A stretch of DNA of 64,000 nt from positions 113,616 to 177,615 of the forward strand of contig CANHQT010000002.1 of assembly GCA_947463325.1 (NCBI GenBank), written 5' to 3'. This stretch comes from Sphingomonadaceae bacterium (lineage in GTDB: Bacteria; Pseudomonadota; Alphaproteobacteria; Sphingomonadales; Sphingomonadaceae). The notes under the pieces were generated by a model. That model was not told the origin of the DNA, did not search any database, and was given only the letters and a program-made list of their open reading frames with translations. How positions within the stretch are numbered: position 1 is the stretch's first letter; the number at the start of each line of letters is the position of its first letter. A program made the translations under genes and the position numbers. This document shows positions 49,788 through 60,400 of this stretch, one piece after another.

Positions 49788-51271
49788 ACGAAAATAAAAC
49801 ATTCGATCTCGCCGTCATCGGCGGCGGCGTGAACGGTGCCGGCATTGCCCGCGATGCGGCGCTGCGTGGCGCGAAGGTGCTGCTGCTCGAACGCGGCGAT
49901 CTCGCCCAAGGCACCAGCTCGGCCTCAACCAAGCTGATCCACGGCGGGCTGCGCTATCTGGAGCATTATGAATTCGGTCTGGTGCGTGAGGCGCTGACCG
50001 AGCGGGAAATCCTTTGGAAGATCGCGCCGCACATCATTCACCCGATGCGCTTCGTGCTGCCCTATCGCAAGGGGCTGCGCCCGCGCTGGCTGCTGCGCCT
50101 TGGCCTGTTCCTCTATGACCATATCGGCGGGCGAAAGGCGCTGCCGGCGACCCGCACCGTCAATCTCGCCAGCCATCCGGCGGGGGTGCCGCTGCAGGCC
50201 GGCTTTACCACCGCTTTCGAATATTCGGATGGCTGGGTGGATGATGCCCGCCTCGTCGTCCTCAACGCCCGCGATGCGGCGGATCATGGCGCGACGGTCC
50301 TCCCCCGCACAGAAGTGACCGGGCTCACCCGCGAAGCTGGCCTGTGGCGGATCGAAACCCCGCGCGGCAGCTTTTCGGCAAGGGCGGTGGTCAATGCCGC
50401 CGGCCCTTCGGTGCTGGCGCTCACCGGTCGCGCGCATGTGCAGTCGAAGCATGGTCTCCGGCTCGTGCGCGGTTCGCACATCGTGGTCAGAAAGATTTTC
50501 GACCATGATTTCAGTTACTTCTTTCAGCTTCCTGACGGCCGCATCTTCTTCGCGATTCCTTATGAGCGCGATTTCACGCTGATCGGCACCACCGACCGCG
50601 ACCATGAAAACCCGGCCGAGCCGCCGCGCGCGAGCGACGAGGAAATCGCCTATCTCTGCGAGGGCGCGAACCTCTATTTCAAGACGCAGATCACCCCCGC
50701 CGATGTCGTCTGGACCTATTCGGGCATCCGCCCGCTGATCGACGATGGTTCGGGCAAGCCGGAGGCTGCGACGCGCGGCTACACGTTCGAACTCGACGGG
50801 GGGGAGGGCGGCGATGCGCCTATGCTCTCCATCTTCGGCGGCAAAATCACCACCTACCGCGAGCTTGCACGCGAGGCAGTGGATAAGCTCGCGCCCTCGC
50901 TGCCCGTGCTGGCATCGCCCTGTCACACCGGTAAAGCACCGCTCCCCGGCGGCGATTTCCCCATGACCGGGCTTGCCGATCAGATGGCGCGGCTTTCGGC
51001 CGACTATCCCTTCCTTGATGCCGCCAGCGTTGATCGCATCGCCCGCGCCTATGGCCGCGATGCCTGGAGCTGGCTCGGCAAGGCACAAGGCTTCAACAGT
51101 CTCGGCGCGCATTTCGGCGGGGGTCTGACCGCCGCGGAGGTCGACTGGCTGATGGATCGCGAATGGGCGGCAGAGGCGGACGATGTGCTGTGGCGTCGCA
51201 GCAAGCTTGGCCTCAGGGTCGACGCGGCCGGGCGCGAAGCACTTGCCGCTTATATGGCGGGGCGCGGGTAA
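49784..51271 (+). CDS. glpD: Glycerol-3-phosphate dehydrogenase (aerobic)
   Basis: A 495-residue FAD enzyme that oxidises glycerol-3-phosphate to DHAP and passes electrons to quinone. It has the FAD motif VIGGGVNGAGIARDAALRG at the N-terminus, LERGDLAQGTSSAS with the substrate-binding region, and TYRELAREAVDKL near the C-terminus. It starts inside the stop codon of the Tam41-like gene, so it is coupled. glpK follows after 36 bases. It links glycerol catabolism with the lipid genes upstream. Confidence 0.96.
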   Translation: MNENKTFDLAVIGGGVNGAGIARDAALRGAKVLLLERGDLAQGTSSASTKLIHGGLRYLEHYEFGLVREALTEREILWKIAPHIIHPMRFVLPYRKGLRPRWLLRLGLFLYDHIGGRKALPATRTVNLASHPAGVPLQAGFTTAFEYSDGWVDDARLVVLNARDAADHGATVLPRTEVTGLTREAGLWRIETPRGSFSARAVVNAAGPSVLALTGRAHVQSKHGLRLVRGSHIVVRKIFDHDFSYFFQLPDGRIFFAIPYERDFTLIGTTDRDHENPAEPPRASDEEIAYLCEGANLYFKTQITPADVVWTYSGIRPLIDDGSGKPEAATRGYTFELDGGEGGDAPMLSIFGGKITTYRELAREAVDKLAPSLPVLASPCHTGKAPLPGGDFPMTGLADQMARLSADYPFLDAASVDRIARAYGRDAWSWLGKAQGFNSLGAHFGGGLTAAEVDWLMDREWAAEADDVLWRRSKLGLRVDAAGREALAAYMAGRG

Positions 51272-51307
51272 ACATATGCGCGGAAAGCAAACGGGGAGAG
51301 ACCAGCA

Positions 51308-52780
<1,473 letters not shown>

Positions 52781-52792
52781 CGGTTGCGCCAC

Positions 52793-52817
52793 GGAACATA
52801 TTCTGCGAACGAGCGCT
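52793..52817 (+). promoter_or_regulatory. Weak EcfG-like box before the methyltransferase gene
   Basis: GGAAC at 52793-52797, 16 bases, then CGCT at 52814-52817 (consensus CGTT). It lies 55 bases before the gene at 52872. The spacing is exact and the -10 has one mismatch. Confidence 0.3.
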
Positions 52818-52871
52818 GACTATTGCTGCTAACACACCCCGTCTCCGCGGGGGCCGGGACAAGGACCAGAC

Positions 52872-53492
52872 ATGCCCTTCACAAAGGCCGATCGCCGGCT
52901 TCCCGCTCGCCTCGTGGATCGCGTGGTGCGCGCGCTTGGCCCTTGGGGCATGTTTATCAAGGGCTTCGTCAAGCATCCGGTGATGGTCGGTTCGATCATT
53001 CCCTCTTCGCCGACGCTGATCGATCACATGCTGTCGCGCGTCGATTGGGCGAATGTGACGCTGTTTGTCGAATATGGCCCCGGAGTCGGCACCTTCTGCC
53101 GCCCGATTCTCGAACGGATGCGCGGCGATGCGACGCTGATTGCGATCGATACCAACCCCGATTTTATTGACTATCTCAGCCGGGATATCGCCGACAGCCG
53201 GTTCAAACCGGTGCTGGGGTCAGCTGCCGACGTGGAATCAATCATCGCCGATCATGGCTTCGAAGGCGCGGATTACATCCTCTCCGGGCTTCCCTTCTCG
53301 ACCCTGCCCGAAGGCGTCGGCCCGGCCATCGCCTCTGCCACCCACCGCGCTCTGAACCCGGGCGGCCAGTTCCTCGTCTACCAGTTCAGAAAGCGCGCCC
53401 GCGATTTCCTCGTGCCGCACTTCAGCCAGATCGAAGACGGCTTTGAATGGGTCAATGTGCCGCCCTGCCACTTGTTCTGGGCCACGAAGTAG
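52872..53492 (+). CDS. Phospholipid N-methyltransferase (PmtA-like)
   Basis: A 206-residue SAM-dependent methyltransferase. It starts with GMFIKGFVKHPVMVGSIIPSSPTLIDHML, has VEYGPGVGTF as the SAM motif near residues 65-75, the motif SGLPFSTLPEG, and ALNPGGQFLVYQF. This is the pattern of COG3963 phospholipid N-methyltransferases, which methylate phosphatidylethanolamine towards phosphatidylcholine. A role in rRNA adenine methylation is less likely. It follows glpK in the lipid neighbourhood and is convergent to the PLD gene after 11 bases. Confidence 0.8.
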   Translation: MPFTKADRRLPARLVDRVVRALGPWGMFIKGFVKHPVMVGSIIPSSPTLIDHMLSRVDWANVTLFVEYGPGVGTFCRPILERMRGDATLIAIDTNPDFIDYLSRDIADSRFKPVLGSAADVESIIADHGFEGADYILSGLPFSTLPEGVGPAIASATHRALNPGGQFLVYQFRKRARDFLVPHFSQIEDGFEWVNVPPCHLFWATK

Positions 53493-53503
53493 AGATCCCG
53501 CCG

Positions 53504-54694
53504 TCAGCTGACCTTATCCGGCTCGTCCCTCAGCCCGAAGTTCAGTCGCCGCGTCACGCCATAGTCGATGACCGACACCACCGCCCATGACAGCAGCCAG
53601 CGGATGCGGGTGAGGATGCCAGCGCGGCGCTTGTGCAGGCCTTCATCCACCCGCGTCGAAAGCGCCGCCTGCGCGTCGATATGCGCGCGTGCCGCGGCTG
53701 CAAAGCCGGCGTCCTCCACCCGCAGCATCAGTTCCATGTTCACATAGAGGCTGCGCATGTCGAGGTTGGCGCTGCCGATCAGCACCACATCGTCGATCAC
53801 GATCAGCTTGCTGTGCAATCGCTCGGGCTCATATTCGTAGATGGCGACACCGCGTTTCAGCAGGAAACCGTAGATCAGCCGCGCCGCGCCGACTGTGGCC
53901 GGATTGTCGGTGCGGGCCGGTAGCACCATCCGTGCCGATCCGCCCCGCCGCGCAATCGCCGCTATCTTGCCCATCACCCCTGCGCTCGGCGCGAAATAGG
54001 CCATGCTGGTATCGAACCGTGTCGCTGTCAGCAGGTCGCGGCGCAGGCTCCGCGCCCAGGGGGAAAGGCGCGTGGTCGGCCCGCCGACCTGCCAGCTTAC
54101 CGGCCCCACACCGCCATGCCAGCGCGCCACCAGCCGCCGCAGCTGCCGCCAGGAGGGGCGGGGCTGGTCCATCCAGCGTGAAAGCCTGCGCATCCATCGC
54201 TCCGCCCCGGCGACCGCCGGTCCGGTGATGGTGAAACCGATGTCCCGCCACCCGTCGCGGTCACCTTCGCTGAAATAGCTGTCGGCAATGTTGAACCCGC
54301 CGGCTATTGCCACGCGTCCGTCGACCACCACCAGCTTCTGGTGATTGCGAATAAGGTAACGCCGCCCCCACCGGGTGCCGAACCAGCGCACCGTGCCGCC
54401 CGCTTCGCGCAGGGGATCGAAGAAACTGTCGGCGGTGGTGGCGGATCCAAAGCTGTCGAGCAGCATCGTTACGGCGACCCCGCGCCGTGCGGCCTCGGTC
54501 AGCGCATCGCGCAGGGCGGTGCCCGCCTCGTCATCGGCATAGATGTAGAACAGCAGGCCAATGCGCCGCTCCGCGCCCGCAACCATCGCCAGCAGCCGTG
54601 CCAGCCGTTCCGGCCCGCCTGGCAGCACGGTGATGCTGTTGCCCGCGACCTCAGCGGAAAAGGCGGCATCGATGCTGGCGGTCGTGGCGCTCAT
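53504..54694 (-). CDS. Phospholipase D/cardiolipin-synthase-like enzyme
   Basis: A 396-residue PLD-superfamily protein with two HKD motifs: [10 protein letters not shown] (His118, Lys120, Asp125) and [10 protein letters not shown] (His294, Lys296, Asp301), each followed by GG/GSAN-type turns. There are no strong N-terminal transmembrane segments, so it is of the soluble ClsB/ClsC-like class. It probably makes cardiolipin from phosphatidylglycerol or related lipids. ATG at 54694 is used; one at 54706 is possible. It converges on the PmtA-like gene. Confidence 0.88.
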   Translation of the reverse strand: MSATTASIDAAFSAEVAGNSITVLPGGPERLARLLAMVAGAERRIGLLFYIYADDEAGTALRDALTEAARRGVAVTMLLDSFGSATTADSFFDPLREAGGTVRWFGTRWGRRYLIRNHQKLVVVDGRVAIAGGFNIADSYFSEGDRDGWRDIGFTITGPAVAGAERWMRRLSRWMDQPRPSWRQLRRLVARWHGGVGPVSWQVGGPTTRLSPWARSLRRDLLTATRFDTSMAYFAPSAGVMGKIAAIARRGGSARMVLPARTDNPATVGAARLIYGFLLKRGVAIYEYEPERLHSKLIVIDDVVLIGSANLDMRSLYVNMELMLRVEDAGFAAAARAHIDAQAALSTRVDEGLHKRRAGILTRIRWLLSWAVVSVIDYGVTRRLNFGLRDEPDKVS

Positions 54695-54742
54695 GCCGCC
54701 CGCCATAGCGCTGCTTTGCGCTGCGGGACAGGCACGGTTTCA

Positions 54743-54771
54743 TTGACTCTCGACGCCACTTTGCCTATTGG
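54743..54771 (+). promoter_or_regulatory. Predicted rpoZ promoter
   Basis: TTGACT at 54743-54748, 17 bases, then TATTGG at 54766-54771, 52 bases before the rpoZ ATG. The -35 is good and the -10 is weak. Confidence 0.5.
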
Positions 54772-54823
54772 CGCGGCTTTCCCGCATTGCCGGAATTCGT
54801 TTTCTCCCAGAGGAGCCTGCCGC

Positions 54824-55165
54824 ATGGCGCGCGTTACCGTCGAAGATTGCGTCGACAAGATTTCCAACCGTTTCGATCTCGTGCTGGTCGCTGCTCAGCG
54901 CGCGCGGGAGATTTCGGGCGGTGCAGAACTGACCATCGATCGTGACCGGGATAAGAACCCGGTCGTCGCGCTGCGTGAGATTGCCGAAGAAACGATCCGT
55001 CCGGATGAGGTGAAGGCCGCACTGATCGGCAGCCACCAGAAGGTGCAGATCGATGACGATGACACGCCCGATGAAATCGGCAGCCTGTCGCGTTCGGCAG
55101 AGGCGCTGCGCCTCACTGCGGCCGCACCGCCGCGCCCGACTGCCGGCGTCGGCGACTACGAATAA
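54824..55165 (+). CDS. rpoZ: RNA polymerase omega subunit
   Basis: A 113-residue omega subunit that helps assembly of RNA polymerase. It has the N-terminal [29 protein letters not shown] and [11 protein letters not shown], which together are the omega signature. The C-terminus is an Asp-rich stretch and a short variable tail ending GDYE. AGAGGAG lies upstream. spoT/relA does not follow here, unlike in E. coli. A strong terminator comes after it. Confidence 0.96.
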   Translation: MARVTVEDCVDKISNRFDLVLVAAQRAREISGGAELTIDRDRDKNPVVALREIAEETIRPDEVKAALIGSHQKVQIDDDDTPDEIGSLSRSAEALRLTAAAPPRPTAGVGDYE

Positions 55166-55193
55166 CCGGCTCGCCCGTCAGGGCAGCACCAAC

Positions 55194-55227
55194 AAAAAAG
55201 CCCCGGCATCGCTGCCGGGGCTTTTTT
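55194..55227. terminator. Bidirectional rho-independent terminator between rpoZ and ftsH
   Basis: GCCCCGGCA at 55200-55208 pairs perfectly with TGCCGGGGC at 55213-55221 over TCGC, flanked by AAAAAA on the left and TTTTTT on the right. It serves both the plus-strand rpoZ and the minus-strand ftsH. Confidence 0.95.
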
Positions 55228-55254
55228 GTGTCTGCAGAATGCGCGTGACGGGTC

Positions 55255-57210
55255 TTACACTCCCGCCGGCGTCGCATCTCCGAACGGCTTCGGCTTGCGG
55301 CGGATCTGCGGGATGGAACCGGCATGGCCGTCAAGCGGGCGCACATCGCCGGGCTTGCCGCTGTTGCCGCTTTCCCGGCCGATATCCTCGCCAGCGATAG
55401 CACGCTTCGCTTCTTCGCCGCTCAGCGTTTCATATTCGAGCAGCGCTTCGGCGAGCTTGTGCAGCTCGTCGATATTGTCGCTCAGTACCGCGCGGGCACG
55501 CGCTTCGCCTTCCTCGACCAGCCGACGAACCTCCTGGTCGATCAGCTGCGCGGTCTGCTCGCTCATATTCTGGGCGCGGCTGACGCTGTGGCCCAGGAAC
55601 ACTTCGTCCTGATTGTCGCGATAGCGCAGCCAGCCGAGCTTTTCCGACATGCCATATTCCATCACCATGGAACGGGCCATGTCGGTGGCCTGCTGGATGT
55701 CATTGGATGCGCCGGTGTTGAGCTCGTCCATGCCGTAGATCAGCTGTTCGGCAATGCGCCCGCCAAAGCAGAGCGCGAGCCGCGCCTTCATCTGCTTCAT
55801 GTTCATGCTGAAACGGTCGCGCTCGGGCAGGTTCCAAGTCACGCCCAGCGCGCGACCGCGCGGGATGATTGTCACCTTGTGCAGCGGATCGCAGCCTTCG
55901 ACATGGAGCGAGACGAGCGCATGGCCGGCCTCGTGATAGGCGGTGGCCTTCTTCTCGTCCTCGGTCATCACCATCGACCGGCGCTCGGCGCCCATCATCA
56001 CCTTGTCCTTGGCTTCCTCGAACTCGGCGTTGGCGATCAGGCGCTTGCCCTTGCGCGCGGCGAGCAGCGCCGCCTCATTGGCAAGGTTGGCAAGGTCCGC
56101 ACCGGAAAATCCGGGCGTCCCGCGCGCGATCTGGCGCAGGTCCACGTCGGGCGCCAGCGGCTTCGACTTGGTGTGCACCTGCAGGATTTTGACGCGCCCT
56201 TCGATGTCGGGGCGCGGCACAACCACCTGCCGGTCGAAACGGCCCGGGCGCAGCAGCGCGGGGTCGAGCACGTCGGGCCGGTTGGTCGCGGCGATGATGA
56301 TGATGCCTTCATTGGCCTCGAAGCCGTCCATCTCGACCAGCAGCTGGTTGAGCGTCTGTTCGCGCTCGTCATTGCCATTGCCGAGGCCCGCACCACGATG
56401 GCGGCCGACCGCGTCGATTTCATCAATGAAGACGATGCAGGGCGCTGATTTCTTGGCCTGCTCGAACATGTCGCGCACACGAGACGCGCCGACACCGACG
56501 AACATTTCGACAAAGTCGGAGCCGGAGATGGTGAAGAAGGGCACACCTGCTTCCCCCGCGATCGCGCGGGCGAGCAGCGTCTTGCCGGTACCGGGCGAAC
56601 CGACCAGCAGCGCGCCCTTGGGAATGGAACCGCCCAGACGGCTGAACTTCGTCGGATCCCTCAGGAATTCGACGATTTCCTGCAATTCTTCGCGCGCTTC
56701 CTCGATGCCGGCGACATCGTCAAAGGTCACGCGGCCCTGCCGTTCGGTCAACAGCTTGGCCTTGGACTTGCCAAAGCCCATGGCGCCGCCGCCATTATTC
56801 TTCTGCACCTGGCGGAAAATGAAGAAACCAAGGCCGAGCAACAGCACGAAGGGCAGGATGTTGACCAGCAAAGCGACCCACAGATTGCCCTGTTCGACCG
56901 GCCGCCCAGAGAAGACCACGCCATTGTCGGTCAAGAGCTTGTTGAGCTCGCCATCGCGCACCGGGATGGTCTGGAACGGCTCGCCGCCGTCCATCTCGCC
57001 GGTAATGCGCGAATCGCTGATCTCCACCTTGGCGACTTCGCCCGCGGCGACGCGATTCTTGAATTCGGAATAGGGGATGGTCTGCCCGGTTGCGGTGCCA
57101 CCGGCCGAAAACATCGATGCGACCATCGTTATCGACAGGAGAATGGCCGTCCAGATCAGGGCATTCTTCACCCAAGGGTTGGGCTGCGGCGGCTGCTTGT
57201 CGTCACCCAC
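55255..57210 (-). CDS. ftsH: ATP-dependent zinc metalloprotease FtsH
   Basis: A 651-residue membrane AAA+ protease. Two N-terminal helices (about 16-36 and 108-130) flank a periplasmic domain. The Walker A reads GSPGTGKT instead of the common [17 protein letters not shown] is the Walker B, and the zinc site HEAGH is near residue 425. It degrades misfolded membrane proteins and regulators such as RpoH and LpxC in other bacteria. It is downstream of tilS on the same strand, 77 bases away. Confidence 0.98.
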   Translation of the reverse strand: MGDDKQPPQPNPWVKNALIWTAILLSITMVASMFSAGGTATGQTIPYSEFKNRVAAGEVAKVEISDSRITGEMDGGEPFQTIPVRDGELNKLLTDNGVVFSGRPVEQGNLWVALLVNILPFVLLLGLGFFIFRQVQKNNGGGAMGFGKSKAKLLTERQGRVTFDDVAGIEEAREELQEIVEFLRDPTKFSRLGGSIPKGALLVGSPGTGKTLLARAIAGEAGVPFFTISGSDFVEMFVGVGASRVRDMFEQAKKSAPCIVFIDEIDAVGRHRGAGLGNGNDEREQTLNQLLVEMDGFEANEGIIIIAATNRPDVLDPALLRPGRFDRQVVVPRPDIEGRVKILQVHTKSKPLAPDVDLRQIARGTPGFSGADLANLANEAALLAARKGKRLIANAEFEEAKDKVMMGAERRSMVMTEDEKKATAYHEAGHALVSLHVEGCDPLHKVTIIPRGRALGVTWNLPERDRFSMNMKQMKARLALCFGGRIAEQLIYGMDELNTGASNDIQQATDMARSMVMEYGMSEKLGWLRYRDNQDEVFLGHSVSRAQNMSEQTAQLIDQEVRRLVEEGEARARAVLSDNIDELHKLAEALLEYETLSGEEAKRAIAGEDIGRESGNSGKPGDVRPLDGHAGSIPQIRRKPKPFGDATPAGV

Positions 57211-57287
57211 GTCAATTCACTCCGGTTTGCTTACGCCGAATGTAGGCGCTTGGGTGCCCTGCAACAAGGCGGTCGTTGGTCGGTTTC

Positions 57288-58247
57288 TCACCGCTTTCTG
57301 GGTGGCGCCGGATGGACCCTCCACAGCGCCCCATCAGCGCTGATCAGGCTGTTTCCGGCCATGCCGGTGCCGCCCTGCGACACATTGGCCATTAGGTCGT
57401 CGATGGTTGCCGCGCGGGGCTCCACCTCGCCCGCCCGCGCCAGCGCGATCAACAGCAAGCGGCGCATCGCGCCCGGCGGTAACCCGCTCATGTCGATGGC
57501 GAGATTCGTCGATTCTCCGGTCAGCCGTTCCTCAGCCAGCCGCGCCATGGCCCAGTCGAGCGATTCGGCATCGCGCGCGAGATTCGCCATGCTGCGCGCT
57601 ACCGCCACCGCATCGATCAGATCATCATCCGCCAGCGCCGCCCGCACCCGTGCCCGGTCAAAGCGCTGGTCCTGATTGGATGGGTCCTCGATGAAGGGAA
57701 TGGCATTGGCCCGTACATGATCGAACAGCGCCGCCCGCCGCACGCCCAGCAAGGGCCGCAGCACATGCCCTTGCCGCGCGCGGATGCCGGACAGGCCGGT
57801 CAGCCCGCTTGCCCGATTGAGGCGCATCACCAGCGTTTCCAGCTGATCATCCGCATGGTGCGCGGTCAGCACCCAGTCGATCGCTTCTCCGCGCCGCCAT
57901 TCGTCAAGCAGCGCATAGCGCGCCGCACGCGCGGCAGCCTGCACCGATCCGGTGATCGGCTCTGCCGGGCGCAATATGGCGTGGGCAATACCGATCCCTG
58001 CGGCATAAGCGGCGACCATAGCTGCTTCGTCCGCGCTTTCCGTGCGCAGCCCATGATCGACTGTTGCGGCGCACACACGGCCGGGGAACGCCTCTGCCGC
58101 CAGCGCCAGCAAAGCCATGCTGTCCGGCCCGCCCGAAACGGCGATGCCGAACCGGTCACGCGCTGCGGCCTCCTCGCCAACACTATCCGCAATGGCGGCG
58201 CGCAGCGTCTCCGCTGTCAGCGCCGGGTCAGCAGCGTGCCTGGCCAC
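57288..58247 (-). CDS. tilS: tRNA(Ile)-lysidine synthase
   Basis: A 319-residue enzyme that adds lysine to C34 of tRNA-Ile(CAU). The PP-loop SGGPDS is at residues 38-43, and HHADDQLETLVMRL is the second conserved site. The length is short compared with E. coli (432), lacking most of the C-terminal domain, as usual in many alphaproteobacteria. The start is GTG inside the end of cpoB (20-base overlap), so translation is coupled. Confidence 0.94.
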   Translation of the reverse strand: MARHAADPALTAETLRAAIADSVGEEAAARDRFGIAVSGGPDSMALLALAAEAFPGRVCAATVDHGLRTESADEAAMVAAYAAGIGIAHAILRPAEPITGSVQAAARAARYALLDEWRRGEAIDWVLTAHHADDQLETLVMRLNRASGLTGLSGIRARQGHVLRPLLGVRRAALFDHVRANAIPFIEDPSNQDQRFDRARVRAALADDDLIDAVAVARSMANLARDAESLDWAMARLAEERLTGESTNLAIDMSGLPPGAMRRLLLIALARAGEVEPRAATIDDLMANVSQGGTGMAGNSLISADGALWRVHPAPPRKR

Positions 58248-59256
58248 GCGCCGTTGCCACCTGCGATTTCAGCGCATCAGTTGCGGTGTCGCCATAGTTG
58301 CGCGTGAATTCGTCAAAGGTGCGGCAGGCGTCTGCGGCACGGTTAAGGCGGATCAGCGCCATGCCCATATAATAGACGCTTTCCGCCGCCCGCTCGCCGC
58401 GCGGACGGGCGCGGTAATTGTCGTAAAAGGCACGGACCGCCAGCGCCGGCTGATTATTGTCGAGATAAGCGCGACCGAGCAGATTGCCGGCATAGCTGGC
58501 GCGGCGATGGTTGGGATGATCGTCGATCACCTTTTGCAGCTGCACCTGCGCTTCGGGATAGAGCCGGGCACTCCACAGGCGGAAGCCATAGATATAGGCG
58601 TCCTCGGCCGCATTCCCGGTGGACGGCACTTCGACTGCCGCCACCTGTGCGCGGCGCGCGGCATTGGCCGGGGCGGCTGACGGTGTTGCTGCCGGGGCAC
58701 TTGCGGTTGCGGTCGGGGCAGCGGCCGGCGCGGGCGTTGCAGCGCGCGGCGCGGGGGTGGGTGTCGGCGTGGTTGCCGGTGTCGCGGTCGGTGCGGGCGT
58801 CACAGCGGTTGCGGCCGGTGTCGTGGCGGCTGCACTGTCACCCGGCGTGGTAGCGCCGCCGGGTGTCAGCGCATCGATCCGGCCTGACAGTTCGGCGCGC
58901 AGGCGGCCGATCGCGGCCTCCATTTCACGTTGGCGGAAACTGGTCTGCTCGATTTCGCCGGTCAGCCGGGCTAACTGGGCCTCTATGGCATCGACCCGCG
59001 CGGTGAGGTCCGCGACCGGTGTGGTCGCGGGCGTGGTGGTGGTCGTCGTCGTGTCGCCCGGCGTCACCTCCGGCTGGAACAGGCCGCCTTCGGATCCGGG
59101 GAACACACGCCGCTGCACCGCGCGTAGCTCGCGCTCGAGGCGCTCGATACGCTGGGCGTTGGCAGCATCGCCCGACTGGGCGGCAGCGGGCAGGGCAGGG
59201 GCAAGGGCGAGAAGAGCGCTTCCCAGCAACAGGGTGGTGCGGTGCATGCGTGTCAT
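58228..59256 (-). CDS. cpoB: Cell division coordinator CpoB (YbgF, Tol-Pal system)
   Basis: A 342-residue periplasmic protein with a signal peptide cleaved near PAAAQ. An N-terminal coiled coil (about 30-60, ANAQRIERLERELRAVQRR) is followed by a Thr/Ala/Pro-rich linker of about 100 residues (PATTPTPTP-type repeats) and a C-terminal TPR domain (about 220-340, with AEDAYIYGFRLWSARLYPEAQVQL). This matches YbgF/CpoB, which links outer-membrane constriction with septal peptidoglycan synthesis. The tol-pal genes are not in the window. It is coupled to tilS by overlap. Confidence 0.92.
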   Translation of the reverse strand: MTRMHRTTLLLGSALLALAPALPAAAQSGDAANAQRIERLERELRAVQRRVFPGSEGGLFQPEVTPGDTTTTTTTPATTPVADLTARVDAIEAQLARLTGEIEQTSFRQREMEAAIGRLRAELSGRIDALTPGGATTPGDSAAATTPAATAVTPAPTATPATTPTPTPAPRAATPAPAAAPTATASAPAATPSAAPANAARRAQVAAVEVPSTGNAAEDAYIYGFRLWSARLYPEAQVQLQKVIDDHPNHRRASYAGNLLGRAYLDNNQPALAVRAFYDNYRARPRGERAAESVYYMGMALIRLNRAADACRTFDEFTRNYGDTATDALKSQVATARGQARC

Positions 59257-59333
59257 CCTCGTCTCATTATCCATCGCTCGGCCAAGGGCAATCTCCGATC
59301 ACGCCTTGCCACCACCTGAACCCCTGTTTCCAA

Positions 59334-60296
59334 TCAGCCAGCATCGCCTGCCGGGGCGGGCTCATTGGCCGGTGCGACGTCCATCACCGGGGGTGAAGGC
59401 GGCTCGGCAACCGGCGCGGCGGCTGACGGCGCAGGGCGGGCTGACCGCTGCTGTGGCCGGGGCGCAGGCGCCGCCCGCACGCTGACCGGACCGGGCGCAG
59501 TCGTTGCTGATGGCGCAAGGGTGGTGGCCCCATTGCTGGCCGCGCGTGACAGCGAAGCGGAATCAAGGCCGATCGTGGCCACAGTATCGGGCGGGCCAAT
59601 GGGCGGCAGTTCGATGTTGCCAGCCAGCACGCGCAGTGCCTGCGGCCGGTTGGTGCGCAGGATCAGGCTGCGCTGGGCCGGCCGAACCGTGTAAAATTCA
59701 CCGCTGTCGAGCGTCAGGTCGAATTGCGACCGGCCGTCGGCGTCCTCGAGGCTGAAATAGGCGGTTTCCCGTGCAGCGACGCGGATCACCGCATCGGCGG
59801 GGATGGTCACGCTCGGTGTAGCCGGTGCAGCCGGTGCAGCGGCAGTGGCAGGCCGCGCCGGGGCGCTGGCCCCATTCGTCTCTACACTATCGTCCGACGG
59901 CAAAGTGAAGGTCCGCCAACCGATATAGCCAAGGACCAGCAGCCCCGCGATCAGCAGCGCAGTCCACACCAGCGGGCGCGGAGGTATGCGGTCGGTATCG
60001 GCTGGCTCATAGTTGGCGGATGCCTCGACCAGGCCGAGATTCTTTTCGGCAATCATCTGCCGCACTTCGGCCACAGCCTCTTCGGCATCGATGCCGACAG
60101 CGGTGGCGTAGGTGCGGACGAAACCGGTGGCATAGGGTCCCGCTGGCAGCTCTTCCACCGCGCCGCGCTCAATGGCATCGAGCAATGGTGCCCTGACCTT
60201 GATTTGGCTGGAAATATCTTCAATCGAACGCCCGCTGGCCTCGCGCGCCGATTTAAGCCGTTCGCCGATATGCCCGGCCGGCGTGTCCTCTTCCAT
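59334..60296 (-). CDS. RodZ-like helix-turn-helix membrane protein
   Basis: A 320-residue protein. Residues about 8-75 form an HTH_25 domain (GERLKSAREASGRSIEDISSQIKV, PAGPYATGFVRTYA), one transmembrane helix is at about 110-127, and a C-terminal beta domain (about 195-270) has YFSLEDADGRSQFDLTL. This order is that of RodZ, which links MreB to the envelope. The tail after 275 is Pro/Ala-rich. GAAGGAG lies upstream of the ATG at 60296. It is separated from cpoB by 77 bases and from ptsP by 104 bases. Confidence 0.88.
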   Translation of the reverse strand: MEEDTPAGHIGERLKSAREASGRSIEDISSQIKVRAPLLDAIERGAVEELPAGPYATGFVRTYATAVGIDAEEAVAEVRQMIAEKNLGLVEASANYEPADTDRIPPRPLVWTALLIAGLLVLGYIGWRTFTLPSDDSVETNGASAPARPATAAAPAAPATPSVTIPADAVIRVAARETAYFSLEDADGRSQFDLTLDSGEFYTVRPAQRSLILRTNRPQALRVLAGNIELPPIGPPDTVATIGLDSASLSRAASNGATTLAPSATTAPGPVSVRAAPAPRPQQRSARPAPSAAAPVAEPPSPPVMDVAPANEPAPAGDAG

Positions 60297-60400
60297 GCGG
60301 TTGCCTAGCTCCTTCAGGTTGCGACCGTGTGTGACTGGTACGCCCCTCATAGTCCGGCGCTATGCAAGCGGCAATGCGGCGAACCGCGCGGAACCTAGGC

